From: Clostridia bacterium
GTDB taxonomy: Bacteria > Bacillota > Peptococcia > DRI-13 > DTU073
Direction: 5' to 3'
NCBI GenBank assembly: GCA_012842035.1
Contig: DUTO01000120.1
Span: 1-9,052, forward strand
Length of the DNA: 9,052 nt
Positions 1 through 5,824 of this stretch are shown one piece after another. The notes beneath the pieces were generated by a model, which had not been told where the DNA came from, searched no databases, and saw nothing but the letters and a program-made list of their open reading frames with translations. A program made the translations under genes and the position numbers. Position 1 is the stretch's first letter. Every line of letters begins with the position of its first letter.

Positions 1-661
1 GGTAAACAAAAGTTCTTTTATCATAGCGTAGTGTAGCCACCCCTTTTTGGGCTAGACCCCAAGCAAGGTCGCGGAAAGGTTTATTGGCGCCAATGGTCTC
101 ATCACGGTCATTCGGTCCGGAGCCATGCACGAGAACAAGCACAGGATATTTCCCCTCTTTTTCAGGGGTTGTAAGCGTGCCCGGTAGTTCCCATTCTTTT
201 TGACCGAATTTAATCTCAGTTTCTATAACTCCTGAAGGAATCTTTGCTGTTTCTGTTTCCAGATCCGGGGTATAATTAATGCCGGCAATAAGTTTGTTTT
301 GGTCAAAGACAATGTTGAGATTAAGTTTAGCCTGGGCAAAAGTAGTTTTTACGCTGATTACGTCATAACCTTGCGTTTGGGAGGCGGTTGTGCCTGTTAT
401 TGTTTCAAAAGCACCATAGGTTTGGATTAAGGGTTGCCAAAGTTGTTCCCGCATAAATTGTTCATTAATAACTTTTTTCATCTCTGTTGTATAGTGATAT
501 TCATTTGCTGCTTTGGCGAATTCGCCTTGGCTTAGATCCGTGACTAGCTTTACGGCGATATCCTTAATTTTATCACCAATTTGAGGTGGATTGGTTTGTT
601 TTGGCACACAGCCTACGATAAGTAAAGTCGTAATTATTAGACCGAAAAGAATTTTTTTCAT
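1..661 (-). CDS. Lipoprotein with DUF3887-like domain and alpha/beta-hydrolase domain (C-terminus off window)
   Basis: The first 220 codons are present; the gene continues past base 1. Residues 1-18 form a lipoprotein signal: MKK, a hydrophobic stretch, then the lipobox I-V-G-C with Cys18 as the lipidated residue, so the protein should be anchored outside the cytoplasmic membrane. Residues about 25-135 (start IGDKIKDIAVKLV, with GYDVISV and TTFAQAKLNLN) look like the small DUF3887 domain that often precedes secreted hydrolases. From about residue 150 an alpha/beta-hydrolase begins: a beta-strand PVLVLVHG, then HGSGPNDRDE at 179-188 (oxyanion-hole region), then a helix and LRYDKR at 211-216. 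This is the dienelactone-hydrolase/BAAT-like branch; the nucleophile Ser, Asp and His would lie outside the window. The start is ATG at 661 with AAGGAG (671-676, complement) 9 nt upstream. The substrate cannot be told from sequence; a peptidase or esterase role are both possible. Confidence 0.88.
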   Translation of the reverse strand, partial: MKKILFGLIITTLLIVGCVPKQTNPPQIGDKIKDIAVKLVTDLSQGEFAKAANEYHYTTEMKKVINEQFMREQLWQPLIQTYGAFETITGTTASQTQGYDVISVKTTFAQAKLNLNIVFDQNKLIAGINYTPDLETETAKIPSGVIETEIKFGQKEWELPGTLTTPEKEGKYPVLVLVHGSGPNDRDETIGANKPFRDLAWGLAQKGVATLRYDKRTFVY

Positions 662-692
662 AGTTTGCAACTCCTTAATTTTTAATGTCTAT

Positions 693-721
693 AGTCTACA
701 GTTTCCCCATATTCCTGTCAA
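693..721 (-). promoter_or_regulatory. Sigma-A-type promoter of the lipoprotein hydrolase gene
   Basis: On the minus strand a perfect -35 TTGACA (716-721) is followed by a 17-nt spacer and a -10 TAGACT (693-698, 4 of 6 consensus bases). It points at the ATG at 661 and lies just upstream of its ribosome binding site, giving a leader of about 25 nt. Confidence 0.65.
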
Positions 722-790
722 TTTAGGCGGAAAACAAGGTAGCGTTTTTAAATTATGTTTCGAAATTAGGAAGACGTTGTCTTCTTTTTT

Positions 791-799
791 TGGTAGAAT
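791..799 (+). promoter_or_regulatory. Probable extended -10 promoter of the HD-domain gene
   Basis: TGGTAGAAT contains the extended -10 element TGn followed by TAGAAT (5 of 6). No good -35 lies 16-18 nt upstream. Initiation near 806 would leave a very short leader, with the ribosome binding site AGAGGGGG (806-813) almost at the 5' end. The promoter is plausible but not certain. Confidence 0.4.
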
Positions 800-820
800 G
801 TCTGCAGAGGGGGTAGAAAA

Positions 821-1429
821 TTGGAGAAAACAAATTTTTTAGAAGAGAGATTGCAAAAACAGCTTGAATTTATTGTAGAGGTGGACAAGCTTAAACATAT
901 TTATAGACAAACTTACCTTGCCGATGGTTCCAGGAAAGAAAATAGTGTGGAACATTCTTGGCATTTAGCTTTGATGGCTTGTTTGTTGGCCGAACACACT
1001 CTTGTGGCAGAGATTGATTTGTTGCACACGTTAAAAATGGTATTAGTTCATGACTTAGTAGAGATCGATGCCGGGGATACGTATTGCTATGATGAACAAG
1101 GAGCTTTAGATAAAGAAGAACGGGAGAAAAAGGCGGCAGAGAGAATTTTTAATTTGCTTCCTGCTGAGCAAGCTCAAGAGCTATGGGCCCTGTGGGAGGA
1201 GTTTGAAGCAGTATCTACTCCTGAGGCACGTTATGCTGCAGCTTTAGATAGGTTACAGCCTTTACTTTTAAATTATACATCTAGGGGGAAGTCTTGGCAA
1301 GAGCATGGTGTGAAAAAAAGTCAGGCTTTAAAAAGAAATGCTCCTATTGAGAATAGTTCCTCCGTTTTATGGACACATGCTTTACGTATTCTTGATCAGG
1401 CGGTGCAAAAAGGGTTTTTGGCAGAATAA
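821..1429 (+). CDS. HD-domain phosphohydrolase, YfbR/HDDC2 type (putative 5'-nucleotidase)
   Basis: This 202-residue cytoplasmic protein belongs to the metal-dependent HD superfamily. Visible metal and active-site residues are His45 in VEHSWH, the His77-Asp78 pair in VLVHDLVEID, Glu81 and Asp86 in the same segment, and Asp143 in ALDRLQP. This order and spacing match the YfbR/HDDC2 group, whose studied members are 5'-deoxynucleotidases; that activity is family knowledge and the exact substrate here is unknown. The start must be TTG at 821. It has AGAGGGGG (806-813) 7 nt upstream, and the first internal Met is residue 52, already past His45. The length is close to the usual about 190-200. It is divergent from the lipoprotein gene, and its stop lies only about 20 nt before the next promoter with no obvious terminator, so readthrough into the T-box leader is possible. 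Confidence 0.9.
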   Translation: MEKTNFLEERLQKQLEFIVEVDKLKHIYRQTYLADGSRKENSVEHSWHLALMACLLAEHTLVAEIDLLHTLKMVLVHDLVEIDAGDTYCYDEQGALDKEEREKKAAERIFNLLPAEQAQELWALWEEFEAVSTPEARYAAALDRLQPLLLNYTSRGKSWQEHGVKKSQALKRNAPIENSSSVLWTHALRILDQAVQKGFLAE

Positions 1430-1450
1430 TAAGTAGATAAAAAATAAGTG

Positions 1451-1479
1451 TTTACAAACTTTGAGATATAACATATAAT
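1451..1479 (+). promoter_or_regulatory. Strong promoter of the T-box/cimA transcription unit
   Basis: TTTACA (1451-1456, 5 of 6) and a perfect TATAAT (1474-1479) are separated by exactly 17 nt. Transcription would start near 1486, just upstream of the T-box Stem I. Confidence 0.8.
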
Positions 1480-1485
1480 AATGAA

Positions 1486-1732
1486 AAATCAAATTAATAA
1501 AGACGATGATGGGGGCAGTAAGTGTTTTTTGAACATTACAGAGAATGGGGAATGGTGAGATCCCCATATTAGTAGAAAAGCAGTGAAGATCACTCCAGAG
1601 TTGCAGGCTGAATTGTATAAAGTAGGCTCTGACGGTATTCCTCCGTTAAAAGGAACGCATATGTTGGTATGTCGTATCGGGTGGTTGGTGAAAATTTAAG
1701 CTTTTGTCCTGTTACAGGGGCAAAAGTTTTTT
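1486..1732 (+). promoter_or_regulatory. T-box riboswitch leader, probably tRNA-Ile specific
   Basis: Most T-box landmarks appear in order. Stem I base: GGGG (1511-1515) pairs with CUCC (1593-1596). The specifier loop carries the loop-E pair AGUA (1517-1520) and GAA (1585-1587). Above it UGUUUUU (1523-1529) pairs with AAAAGCA (1576-1582). The AGAGA motif is at 1540-1544, followed by a perfect 7-bp distal hairpin AUGGGGA/UCCCCAU (1545-1551 with 1561-1567) whose loop reads AUGGUGAGA. The specifier is best read as AUC (1589-1591), an Ile codon followed by the expected purine A1592. A linker helix CAGAG/CUCUG (1596-1600, 1627-1631) and a Stem III hairpin ACGG/CCGU followed by UA (1632-1648) come next. 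The T-box core is GGGUGGU (1679-1685). Its UGGU would pair with a tRNA ending ACCA, so discriminator A73, which fits tRNA-Ile. Uncharged tRNA should favour the antiterminator. The segment after UGGU is non-canonical (see findings). Confidence 0.85.
1698..1732 (+). terminator. Intrinsic terminator of the T-box leader
   Basis: CUUUUG (1701-1706) pairs with CAAAAG (1721-1726), and CCUG (1708-1711) pairs with CAGG (1715-1718) around a UUA loop. One base opposes two in between. The helix can be extended by AAG/UUU into the run of T at 1727-1732. The CCUG strand is also the best partner for CGGG (1678-1681) in the antiterminator, so the two structures exclude each other as expected for transcriptional control. 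A small A-T-closed stem-loop ATACC-TTC-GGTAT (1745-1757) follows before the ribosome binding site. Confidence 0.85.
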
Positions 1733-1793
1733 GTTTCTCCTTTAATACCTTCGGTATACCAGATTTTATTAATTAAAATGGAGGTAGTTAAGC

Positions 1794-3356
1794 ATGATGG
1801 AGAATATGGAAATGAAGCTGAAAAATAAAGGGTTGAAGAAAATAGAAATCATGGATACAACTTTGCGGGATGGGGAACAGACACCGGGTGTATCTTTTAC
1901 CGTTGATGAAAAATTTACTGTAGCCAAAATGTTATTGGAAGAAGTCAAAGTCGATCGAATTGAGGTTGGTTCTGCTTGTGTTTCCAAAGGTGAAATGGAT
2001 GCGGTAAAAAAGATAGTGAACTGGGGCAAGACGAGAAATTATCTTGAAAAGATTGAAGTATTAGGGTTTGTTGATGGCATGAGATCTGTTGACTGGTTAG
2101 TAGGAACAGGTGCTAAAGTATTGAACCTTTTATGTAAAGGTTCGGCAAGGCATGTGGAAAACCAACTTAAAAAGAGTTGTGAGGAACATCTCGCTGATAT
2201 AAATTTTGTCCTAGCTTATGCTCAAAAAAATGACCTCAAGGTCAACGTTTACTTAGAAGATTGGTCTAATGGCATCGTAAGTTCTCCTGACTATGTTTTT
2301 GAGTTAATTGAGTCCTTAAAAGGAAAAGTGGAGCGGTTTATGTTAGCTGATACTTTGGGAATATTGAATCCGGAACAAGCTTATCGCTATTTTAAAGTAA
2401 TGCTCGCCAAATATCCGGATGGGCATTTTGATTTTCATGGTCATAATGACTATGACTTAGTGATAGCTAATGTTTATATGGCGGCAAAAGCCGGAATCAA
2501 GGGTGTGCATACGACGGTCAATGGACTTGGCGAAAGAGCGGGTAATGCCCCATTTTCAAGTGTTATTGGCGTATTAAAAGACCATCATCAAGAGTTGTTT
2601 CTCGCGGTTGATGAAACAAAACTAAATAAAATAAGTCGAATCGTGGAAGCGTTTTCTGGGGTAAGGGTTCCTGCCAACAAGCCTATTGTCGGCGAACATG
2701 TCTTTACGCAAACATGTGGGATTCATGCCGATGGTGATAGTAAAGGAGATTTATATCATAATGCCCTTCTGCCCGAACGGTTTGGTCGGCTTCGTAAATA
2801 TGCGCTTGGCAAAACTTCAGGAAAGGCCAGTATTGTTAAAAATCTTGCTGAACTGGGCATTGAGCTTGAGCAGGAAGCGATAGAAAAAATTACCGAAAAG
2901 GTAGTTGAACTTGGTGATAAAAAGGATCATATTACGACAGAAGATTTGCCTTATATTATTTCCGATGTTTTGGGAAGTAAATTGATCAGTGAAAATATCA
3001 AAATAAAAAATTATTATATTTGTCACGCTAAAGAATTAAGCCCTGTGGCTACTTTGTGTTTGGATATACATGGTGATATTTTTGAAGAAACTGCTATAGG
3101 TGCGGGGCAATATGATGCTTTTATGAAAGCTTTGCAAAAGATTTATCAGCGGCTTAATAAGTCGTTGCCTGCTTTAGTGGATTATGTTGTAACTATACCG
3201 CCGGGTGGCGATACAAGTGCCTTAGTGGAGACGGTCATTACCTGGAAATCTCACAAAGAATTTAAAACAAGAGGGTTAGATTCGGATCAAACAGGGGCAG
3301 CAATCAAAGCGACAGTTAAAATGCTCAACTTGATGGAAAATGGGTTTAGGGAGTAA
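1794..3356 (+). CDS. cimA: (R)-citramalate synthase, Leptospira type
   Basis: It condenses pyruvate with acetyl-CoA to (R)-citramalate, the first step of the threonine-independent isoleucine pathway, in the cytoplasm. At 520 residues it has an N-terminal DRE-TIM barrel (about 15-290), a linker domain, and a C-terminal LeuA-type allosteric domain (about 400-515, with PPGGDTSALVET near 469). By recalled similarity it follows Leptospira interrogans CimA nearly along its whole length. The corresponding catalytic and metal residues are present: Arg25-Asp26 in TLRDGEQT, Tyr153 and Glu155 in VYLEDW, Thr187 in ADTLG, HGHN at 215-218, His311 and Asp313 in IHADGD. The pocket residues that select pyruvate over 2-oxoisovalerate, Leu90, Leu113 and Tyr153, are also kept, which argues against isopropylmalate synthase. 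The Leptospira enzyme is inhibited by isoleucine through the C-terminal domain; that is assumed here. Start ATG 1794 has GGAGG (1780-1784) 9 nt upstream. The T-box leader adds transcriptional control. Confidence 0.92.
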   Translation: MMENMEMKLKNKGLKKIEIMDTTLRDGEQTPGVSFTVDEKFTVAKMLLEEVKVDRIEVGSACVSKGEMDAVKKIVNWGKTRNYLEKIEVLGFVDGMRSVDWLVGTGAKVLNLLCKGSARHVENQLKKSCEEHLADINFVLAYAQKNDLKVNVYLEDWSNGIVSSPDYVFELIESLKGKVERFMLADTLGILNPEQAYRYFKVMLAKYPDGHFDFHGHNDYDLVIANVYMAAKAGIKGVHTTVNGLGERAGNAPFSSVIGVLKDHHQELFLAVDETKLNKISRIVEAFSGVRVPANKPIVGEHVFTQTCGIHADGDSKGDLYHNALLPERFGRLRKYALGKTSGKASIVKNLAELGIELEQEAIEKITEKVVELGDKKDHITTEDLPYIISDVLGSKLISENIKIKNYYICHAKELSPVATLCLDIHGDIFEETAIGAGQYDAFMKALQKIYQRLNKSLPALVDYVVTIPPGGDTSALVETVITWKSHKEFKTRGLDSDQTGAAIKATVKMLNLMENGFRE

Positions 3357-3371
3357 ATTAGAAAGCGGATG

Positions 3372-3400
3372 TAGACATTCGGGTGACAATATGGTATACT
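3372..3400 (+). promoter_or_regulatory. Promoter of the toxin-antitoxin operon, with an overlapping inverted repeat
   Basis: TAGACA (3372-3377, 5 of 6) and TATACT (3395-3400, 5 of 6) are 17 nt apart, and TGG before the -10 makes an extended -10. The inverted repeat GGATG-TAGA-CATTC (3367-3380) overlaps the -35, and the palindrome GTATAC (3394-3399) lies in the -10. Either could be an operator for autorepression by the antitoxin; that part is inference. Confidence 0.7.
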
Positions 3401-3433
3401 AGAAATAAAATATTGAGTAATTGAGGTGGGGAT

Positions 3434-3724
3434 ATGAACTTTTATACAGTAAGGGACTTGAGAACGCGTCCCCGTGAGGTTTGGAAAAAGCTTTCCGAAA
3501 AACACGAGGTCATTATAACCAAAAATGGAAAACCCAGTGCTCTAATGATTGAAATAGATGATGAAAGTCTTGAAGAGGTACTGGCAAGCATAAGGCAGTC
3601 TGTAGCGATGAGGGCGGTAAACAGGTTACGCCTTGCCTCTTTAAGAAGCGGCAGATCGGAAATGACTGTTGAGGATATCGCTTCCGAAATAACAAAGGTG
3701 CGTAAGGAAAAACAGAAATGCTGA
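3434..3724 (+). CDS. Type II antitoxin, Phd/YefM-like
   Basis: A 96-residue protein whose N-terminus (NFYTVRDLRTRPREVWKKL, then EVIITKNGKPSALMIEI at about 25-41) is the Phd/YefM DNA-binding fold: a strand, a helix carrying the R-x-R-P-R segment, then the beta-hairpin with the conserved NGKP turn. The C-terminal half is charged and helical, as expected for the part that wraps around and blocks the toxin. Start ATG 3434 has GAGGTGG (3423-3429) in front. It overlaps the downstream PIN toxin by 7 nt (3718-3724), the usual antitoxin-first order with coupled translation. It probably represses its own promoter, alone and with the toxin. The exact subfamily is not certain. Confidence 0.9.
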   Translation: MNFYTVRDLRTRPREVWKKLSEKHEVIITKNGKPSALMIEIDDESLEEVLASIRQSVAMRAVNRLRLASLRSGRSEMTVEDIASEITKVRKEKQKC

Positions 3725-4116
3725 AAGCAGTGATAGATACTAATGTTCTTGTTTCCGCACTTTTATCGCCTTCCGGAAAACCCGCAAAAGTGCTTGATAA
3801 TGTGTTAAATGGCAGTGTTGTAATGTGTTATGACAGCCGAATGATTGCAGAATGTCAGGCGGTACTTCTACGTCCTAAATTTGGTTTTGCTAAAAAATTG
3901 GTTCAGCAAGTTCTTAGTTTTATTATTTATTCAGGTCTTTCCATTGTTCCGATATCGATAGAAGCTGTTTTTACTGATGAAGATGATAAAAAGTTTTATG
4001 AAGTTGCTAAGACTGCAGAGGCATATCTAGTGACCGGTAATGTGAAACGTTTTCCTGAGGAGCCCAGGGTTATGACACCACAGGAGTTTTTATGTGTTGT
4101 TATGGGAAACAGGTGA
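3718..4116 (+). CDS. PIN-domain toxin (putative endoribonuclease, COG1569-like)
   Basis: A 132-residue PIN-fold protein. The acidic metal-binding residues are Asp7 in VIDTNVLVSALL, Glu45 in MIAECQAVL and the acidic run Asp87-Asp90 in FTDEDDKKFYEVA; the later TGN motif (107-109) with KRFP is typical of the COG1569 toxin group. PIN toxins cleave RNA, often tRNA or mRNA, with Mg or Mn; the target here is unknown. Start ATG 3718 overlaps the end of the antitoxin gene, with AAGGA (3704-3708) 9 nt upstream. The length is normal and no key residue is missing, so the module looks intact. The stop at 4116 faces the stop of a convergent permease gene only 16 nt away, with no terminator in the gap. Confidence 0.9.
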   Translation: MLKAVIDTNVLVSALLSPSGKPAKVLDNVLNGSVVMCYDSRMIAECQAVLLRPKFGFAKKLVQQVLSFIIYSGLSIVPISIEAVFTDEDDKKFYEVAKTAEAYLVTGNVKRFPEEPRVMTPQEFLCVVMGNR

Positions 4117-4132
4117 ATCTTTTCATTGTATA

Positions 4133-4495
4133 TTATGTATTGCCTTGGGGTGGTTTGCCGAAAAATTCATAAAGACCCATGAGAATCAGAAAAATACCAA
4201 AAATTTTCCTCAGGAAAGCGGCATCGACATGAGTAGCTAACGTCGCCCCGCAAAAGGCTCCCCCTAATGCCCCTACTGTCAGGTAAAGGGCTAATTTTAT
4301 TTTGACATTCTTCTGTTTTAAATGGGTGAGTACAGCGATAAGAGCTGTGGGAATAAAGGCGGCTAAGCAAACTCCTTGAGCGGTATGTTGGGGAATTTTC
4401 ATCAAGATGACGAGGGCCGGGACAAGCAAAGTTCCTCCTCCTAAGGCTAAACCACTCAGAATACCCATACCAAAGCCGATCAGATAAATAAGCAT
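4133..4495 (-). CDS. Half-length TauE/SafE permease, second subunit
   Basis: A 120-residue integral membrane protein that corresponds to one internal repeat of the TauE/SafE family, whose usual members are about 250 residues with 8 or so helices. About four membrane segments can be seen (roughly 2-20, 22-33, 40-58, 67-86, with a last one at 95-112). The repeat motif GLALGGGTLLVP is at 15-26, HTAQGVCL at 37-44, GALGGAFCGA at 75-84 and FLRKIFGIFLILMG at 94-107. The start ATG at 4495 shares a base with the stop of the upstream half (TAATG), so translation is probably coupled; a weak AGGA lies at 4506-4509. The family exports sulfite, sulfoacetate or other anions; the substrate cannot be assigned. 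Confidence 0.85.
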   Translation of the reverse strand: MLIYLIGFGMGILSGLALGGGTLLVPALVILMKIPQHTAQGVCLAAFIPTALIAVLTHLKQKNVKIKLALYLTVGALGGAFCGATLATHVDAAFLRKIFGIFLILMGLYEFFGKPPQGNT

Positions 4496-4860
4496 TAGAA
4501 AATCATCCTGATTCCGGCGACTGTCATAAAAGCAGCAAAGAGTTTACGTAAGTGAGAACCCGGAATATATTGCATTAATCTGGCCCCTAAATATCCTCCC
4601 ATCATTCCACTCAGGGCAATTTTAAGGGCTAAGGCCCAGTCAATATAGCTATTGGCTTGATAGACAAAGGTGCTGACGATGGCCGTGGGGAGGATGATAG
4701 ATAAGGAGGTGCCATGGGCAATATGTTGTTTTTCTCCCCAAAGAAAAACCATAGCCGGAATAAGGATGGTGCCACCACCGATTCCTAATAGTCCATTAAC
4801 GAGTCCGGTGAAAATACCGATCAGACCAAGAGTAGCAATAGTTTTATAATTAAATTCCAT
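4495..4860 (-). CDS. Half-length TauE/SafE permease, first subunit
   Basis: A 121-residue membrane protein paralogous to the downstream gene: GLLGIGGGTILIP at 23-35, HIAHGTSLS at 46-54, MGGYLGARL at 87-95 and HLRKLFAAFMTVAG at 103-116 line up with the same motifs there. Together the two proteins make one TauE/SafE-sized transporter, so a heterodimer is the natural reading. A frameshifted single gene is unlikely because each half has its own start, a complete motif set and a clean end. ATG 4860 has an unusually purine-rich ribosome binding site (GGGAGGGAG, 4863-4871 complement) that lies inside a hairpin (see 4861-4902). It follows the ZIP gene by 69 nt and may be co-transcribed with it. Confidence 0.87.
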   Translation of the reverse strand: MEFNYKTIATLGLIGIFTGLVNGLLGIGGGTILIPAMVFLWGEKQHIAHGTSLSIILPTAIVSTFVYQANSYIDWALALKIALSGMMGGYLGARLMQYIPGSHLRKLFAAFMTVAGIRMIF

Positions 4861-4908
4861 AGCTCCCTCCCTTTATCATTTATAGTCTTTGTTGGAGGGG
4901 GCTTTTTT
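4861..4908. promoter_or_regulatory. GC-rich hairpin: hides the permease ribosome binding site on minus, terminator-like on plus
   Basis: AGCTCCCTCC (4861-4870) is complementary over 10 bp, with one G-T pair, to GGAGGGGGCT (4894-4903), around a loop of about 23 nt. Read on the minus strand, the second arm is the ribosome binding site of the first permease half, so the hairpin would occlude translation. Read on the plus strand the stem is followed by TTTTTT (4903-4908), an intrinsic-terminator shape that could stop antisense readthrough from the toxin-antitoxin operon. Confidence 0.5.
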
Positions 4909-4929
4909 ATTATTTAAAAAAGGTTTGCT

Positions 4930-5670
4930 TTAATGGTGGAGCCAACTTAGAGTTAGGATGAGAATTAAACCGAGGATGAAACCTAATTGAGCAAAACGAG
5001 GCTGATGGCGATATGCTTCGGGCAAAAGTTCATTTTTGACGATAAAGACCATTGCTCCACCGGCTAGGGCGAGGAGTAAAGAAATAAAATGAGAGGTAAT
5101 GGAGACAAGTAGAATCCCTAAAAGGGCACCGAGGGGGGTAAAGAGGCTAATGAGGAAGCAGATAAAAATAATTTTAGTTTTAGATACGCCACCCATCGTC
5201 AAAGGAGCGGCCGTAGCCATGCCTTCGGGAATGTTATGTAAGCCAATAGCGAGAGCAATAATTAATCCTAAATTTTCTTTAGCGGCATAACCTACGGCAA
5301 TAGCAATTCCTTCCGGAAGGTCATGGAGGGCGATGCCGATGGCGATAAGATAGCCCATTTTCAGAAAACGTTCCTTTTGTCCTGTTTTTTTTGTATTTTT
5401 TAAAGAAGGAAAGAAGGAAATTGTCAGTTCTAAAAGAAACATAAAGAAAAGACCACAAATAAAACCTAGCACAGTTACTAGAAAATTACTATAAACGAGT
5501 GCCGAAGGAAGCAAGTCGAAAATAACAACTGCACTCATTACTCCTCCGGCAAAGCCTAGCCAAAGGGCGAGAGTTTTTTCCCCGGGGTGTCCGGCGAGGA
5601 GGATAATGCTAGCCCCAAGTACTGTGGCTAAACCAGCGATGATACTTTGCCCCATGATTATTTGAGTCAT
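4930..5670 (-). CDS. ZIP-family divalent metal transporter
   Basis: A 246-residue polytopic membrane protein of the ZIP family, which brings Zn, Fe, Mn or other divalent metals into the cytoplasm. The diagnostic metal-site motifs are HDLPEG (116-121, helix 4) and HNIPEG (145-150, helix 5), and NELLPEA (213-219) lies in a later helix. Around eight hydrophobic segments can be traced, with a Lys-rich cytoplasmic loop at about 90-104 (KNTKKTGQKERF). The usual His-rich loop is absent, so the protein offers no loop clue to metal preference. ATG 5670 has AAGGAGAG (5677-5684 complement) 6 nt upstream. It heads an apparent operon with the two TauE halves and is divergent from the glycogen cluster. Inverted repeats upstream may be operators for a metal-responsive repressor. 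Confidence 0.92.
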   Translation of the reverse strand: MTQIIMGQSIIAGLATVLGASIILLAGHPGEKTLALWLGFAGGVMSAVVIFDLLPSALVYSNFLVTVLGFICGLFFMFLLELTISFFPSLKNTKKTGQKERFLKMGYLIAIGIALHDLPEGIAIAVGYAAKENLGLIIALAIGLHNIPEGMATAAPLTMGGVSKTKIIFICFLISLFTPLGALLGILLVSITSHFISLLLALAGGAMVFIVKNELLPEAYRHQPRFAQLGFILGLILILTLSWLHH

Positions 5671-5703
5671 TTTTCGCTCTCCTTAAGATTGATTTCTCTG
5701 ATT

Positions 5704-5750
5704 TGTTTAAACATAGTGCAAGAAAGAGAGATTTATGAATATAAATTCAT
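5704..5750. repeat. Two short inverted repeats upstream of the ZIP gene
   Basis: TGTTTAAACA (5704-5713) is a perfect 10-bp palindrome, and ATGAAT-ATAA-ATTCAT (5735-5750) is a perfect 6+6 inverted repeat. Both lie in the divergent region, about 35-80 nt upstream of the ZIP start, where its promoter should be. They do not match a Fur, Zur or MntR consensus that I can recall well enough to name a regulator. I see no convincing minus-strand -35/-10 pair here. Confidence 0.4.
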
Positions 5751-5824
5751 TTTTATCATTATTAAAAACTATAGTAAGGTTGGACAAAAGTTATTTTTGC
5801 TGATACACTAAATATTCGGTAATA

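Noticed and set aside
591..842. Open frame of 83 codons on the plus strand
   Set aside because: It overlaps the lipoprotein start on the other strand, the promoter region and the HD gene start, has no ribosome binding site, and its product resembles nothing.
1588..1590. T-box specifier GAU (Asp) instead of AUC (Ile)
   Set aside because: The base after it would be C rather than a purine. The bulge UGGU does not fit tRNA-Asp with G73, and the downstream enzyme belongs to isoleucine synthesis.
1382..2029. Minus-strand open frames over the T-box leader and the cimA start
   Set aside because: They are antisense to a clear riboswitch and a clear gene, have no ribosome binding sites, and encode low-complexity hydrophobic or Ser-rich sequence.
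1794..3356. 2-isopropylmalate synthase (leuA) or homocitrate synthase as the identity
   Set aside because: The protein follows Leptospira CimA closely in length and motifs and keeps Leu90, Leu113 and Tyr153, the residues tied to pyruvate selection.
4117..4132. A terminator between the convergent PIN toxin and permease genes
   Set aside because: The 16 nt hold no inverted repeat or T run.
4133..4860. A single TauE gene broken by a frameshift
   Set aside because: Both halves carry complete, paralogous repeat motifs, and the stop/start overlap TAATG is a regular coupling arrangement. Nothing is missing between them.
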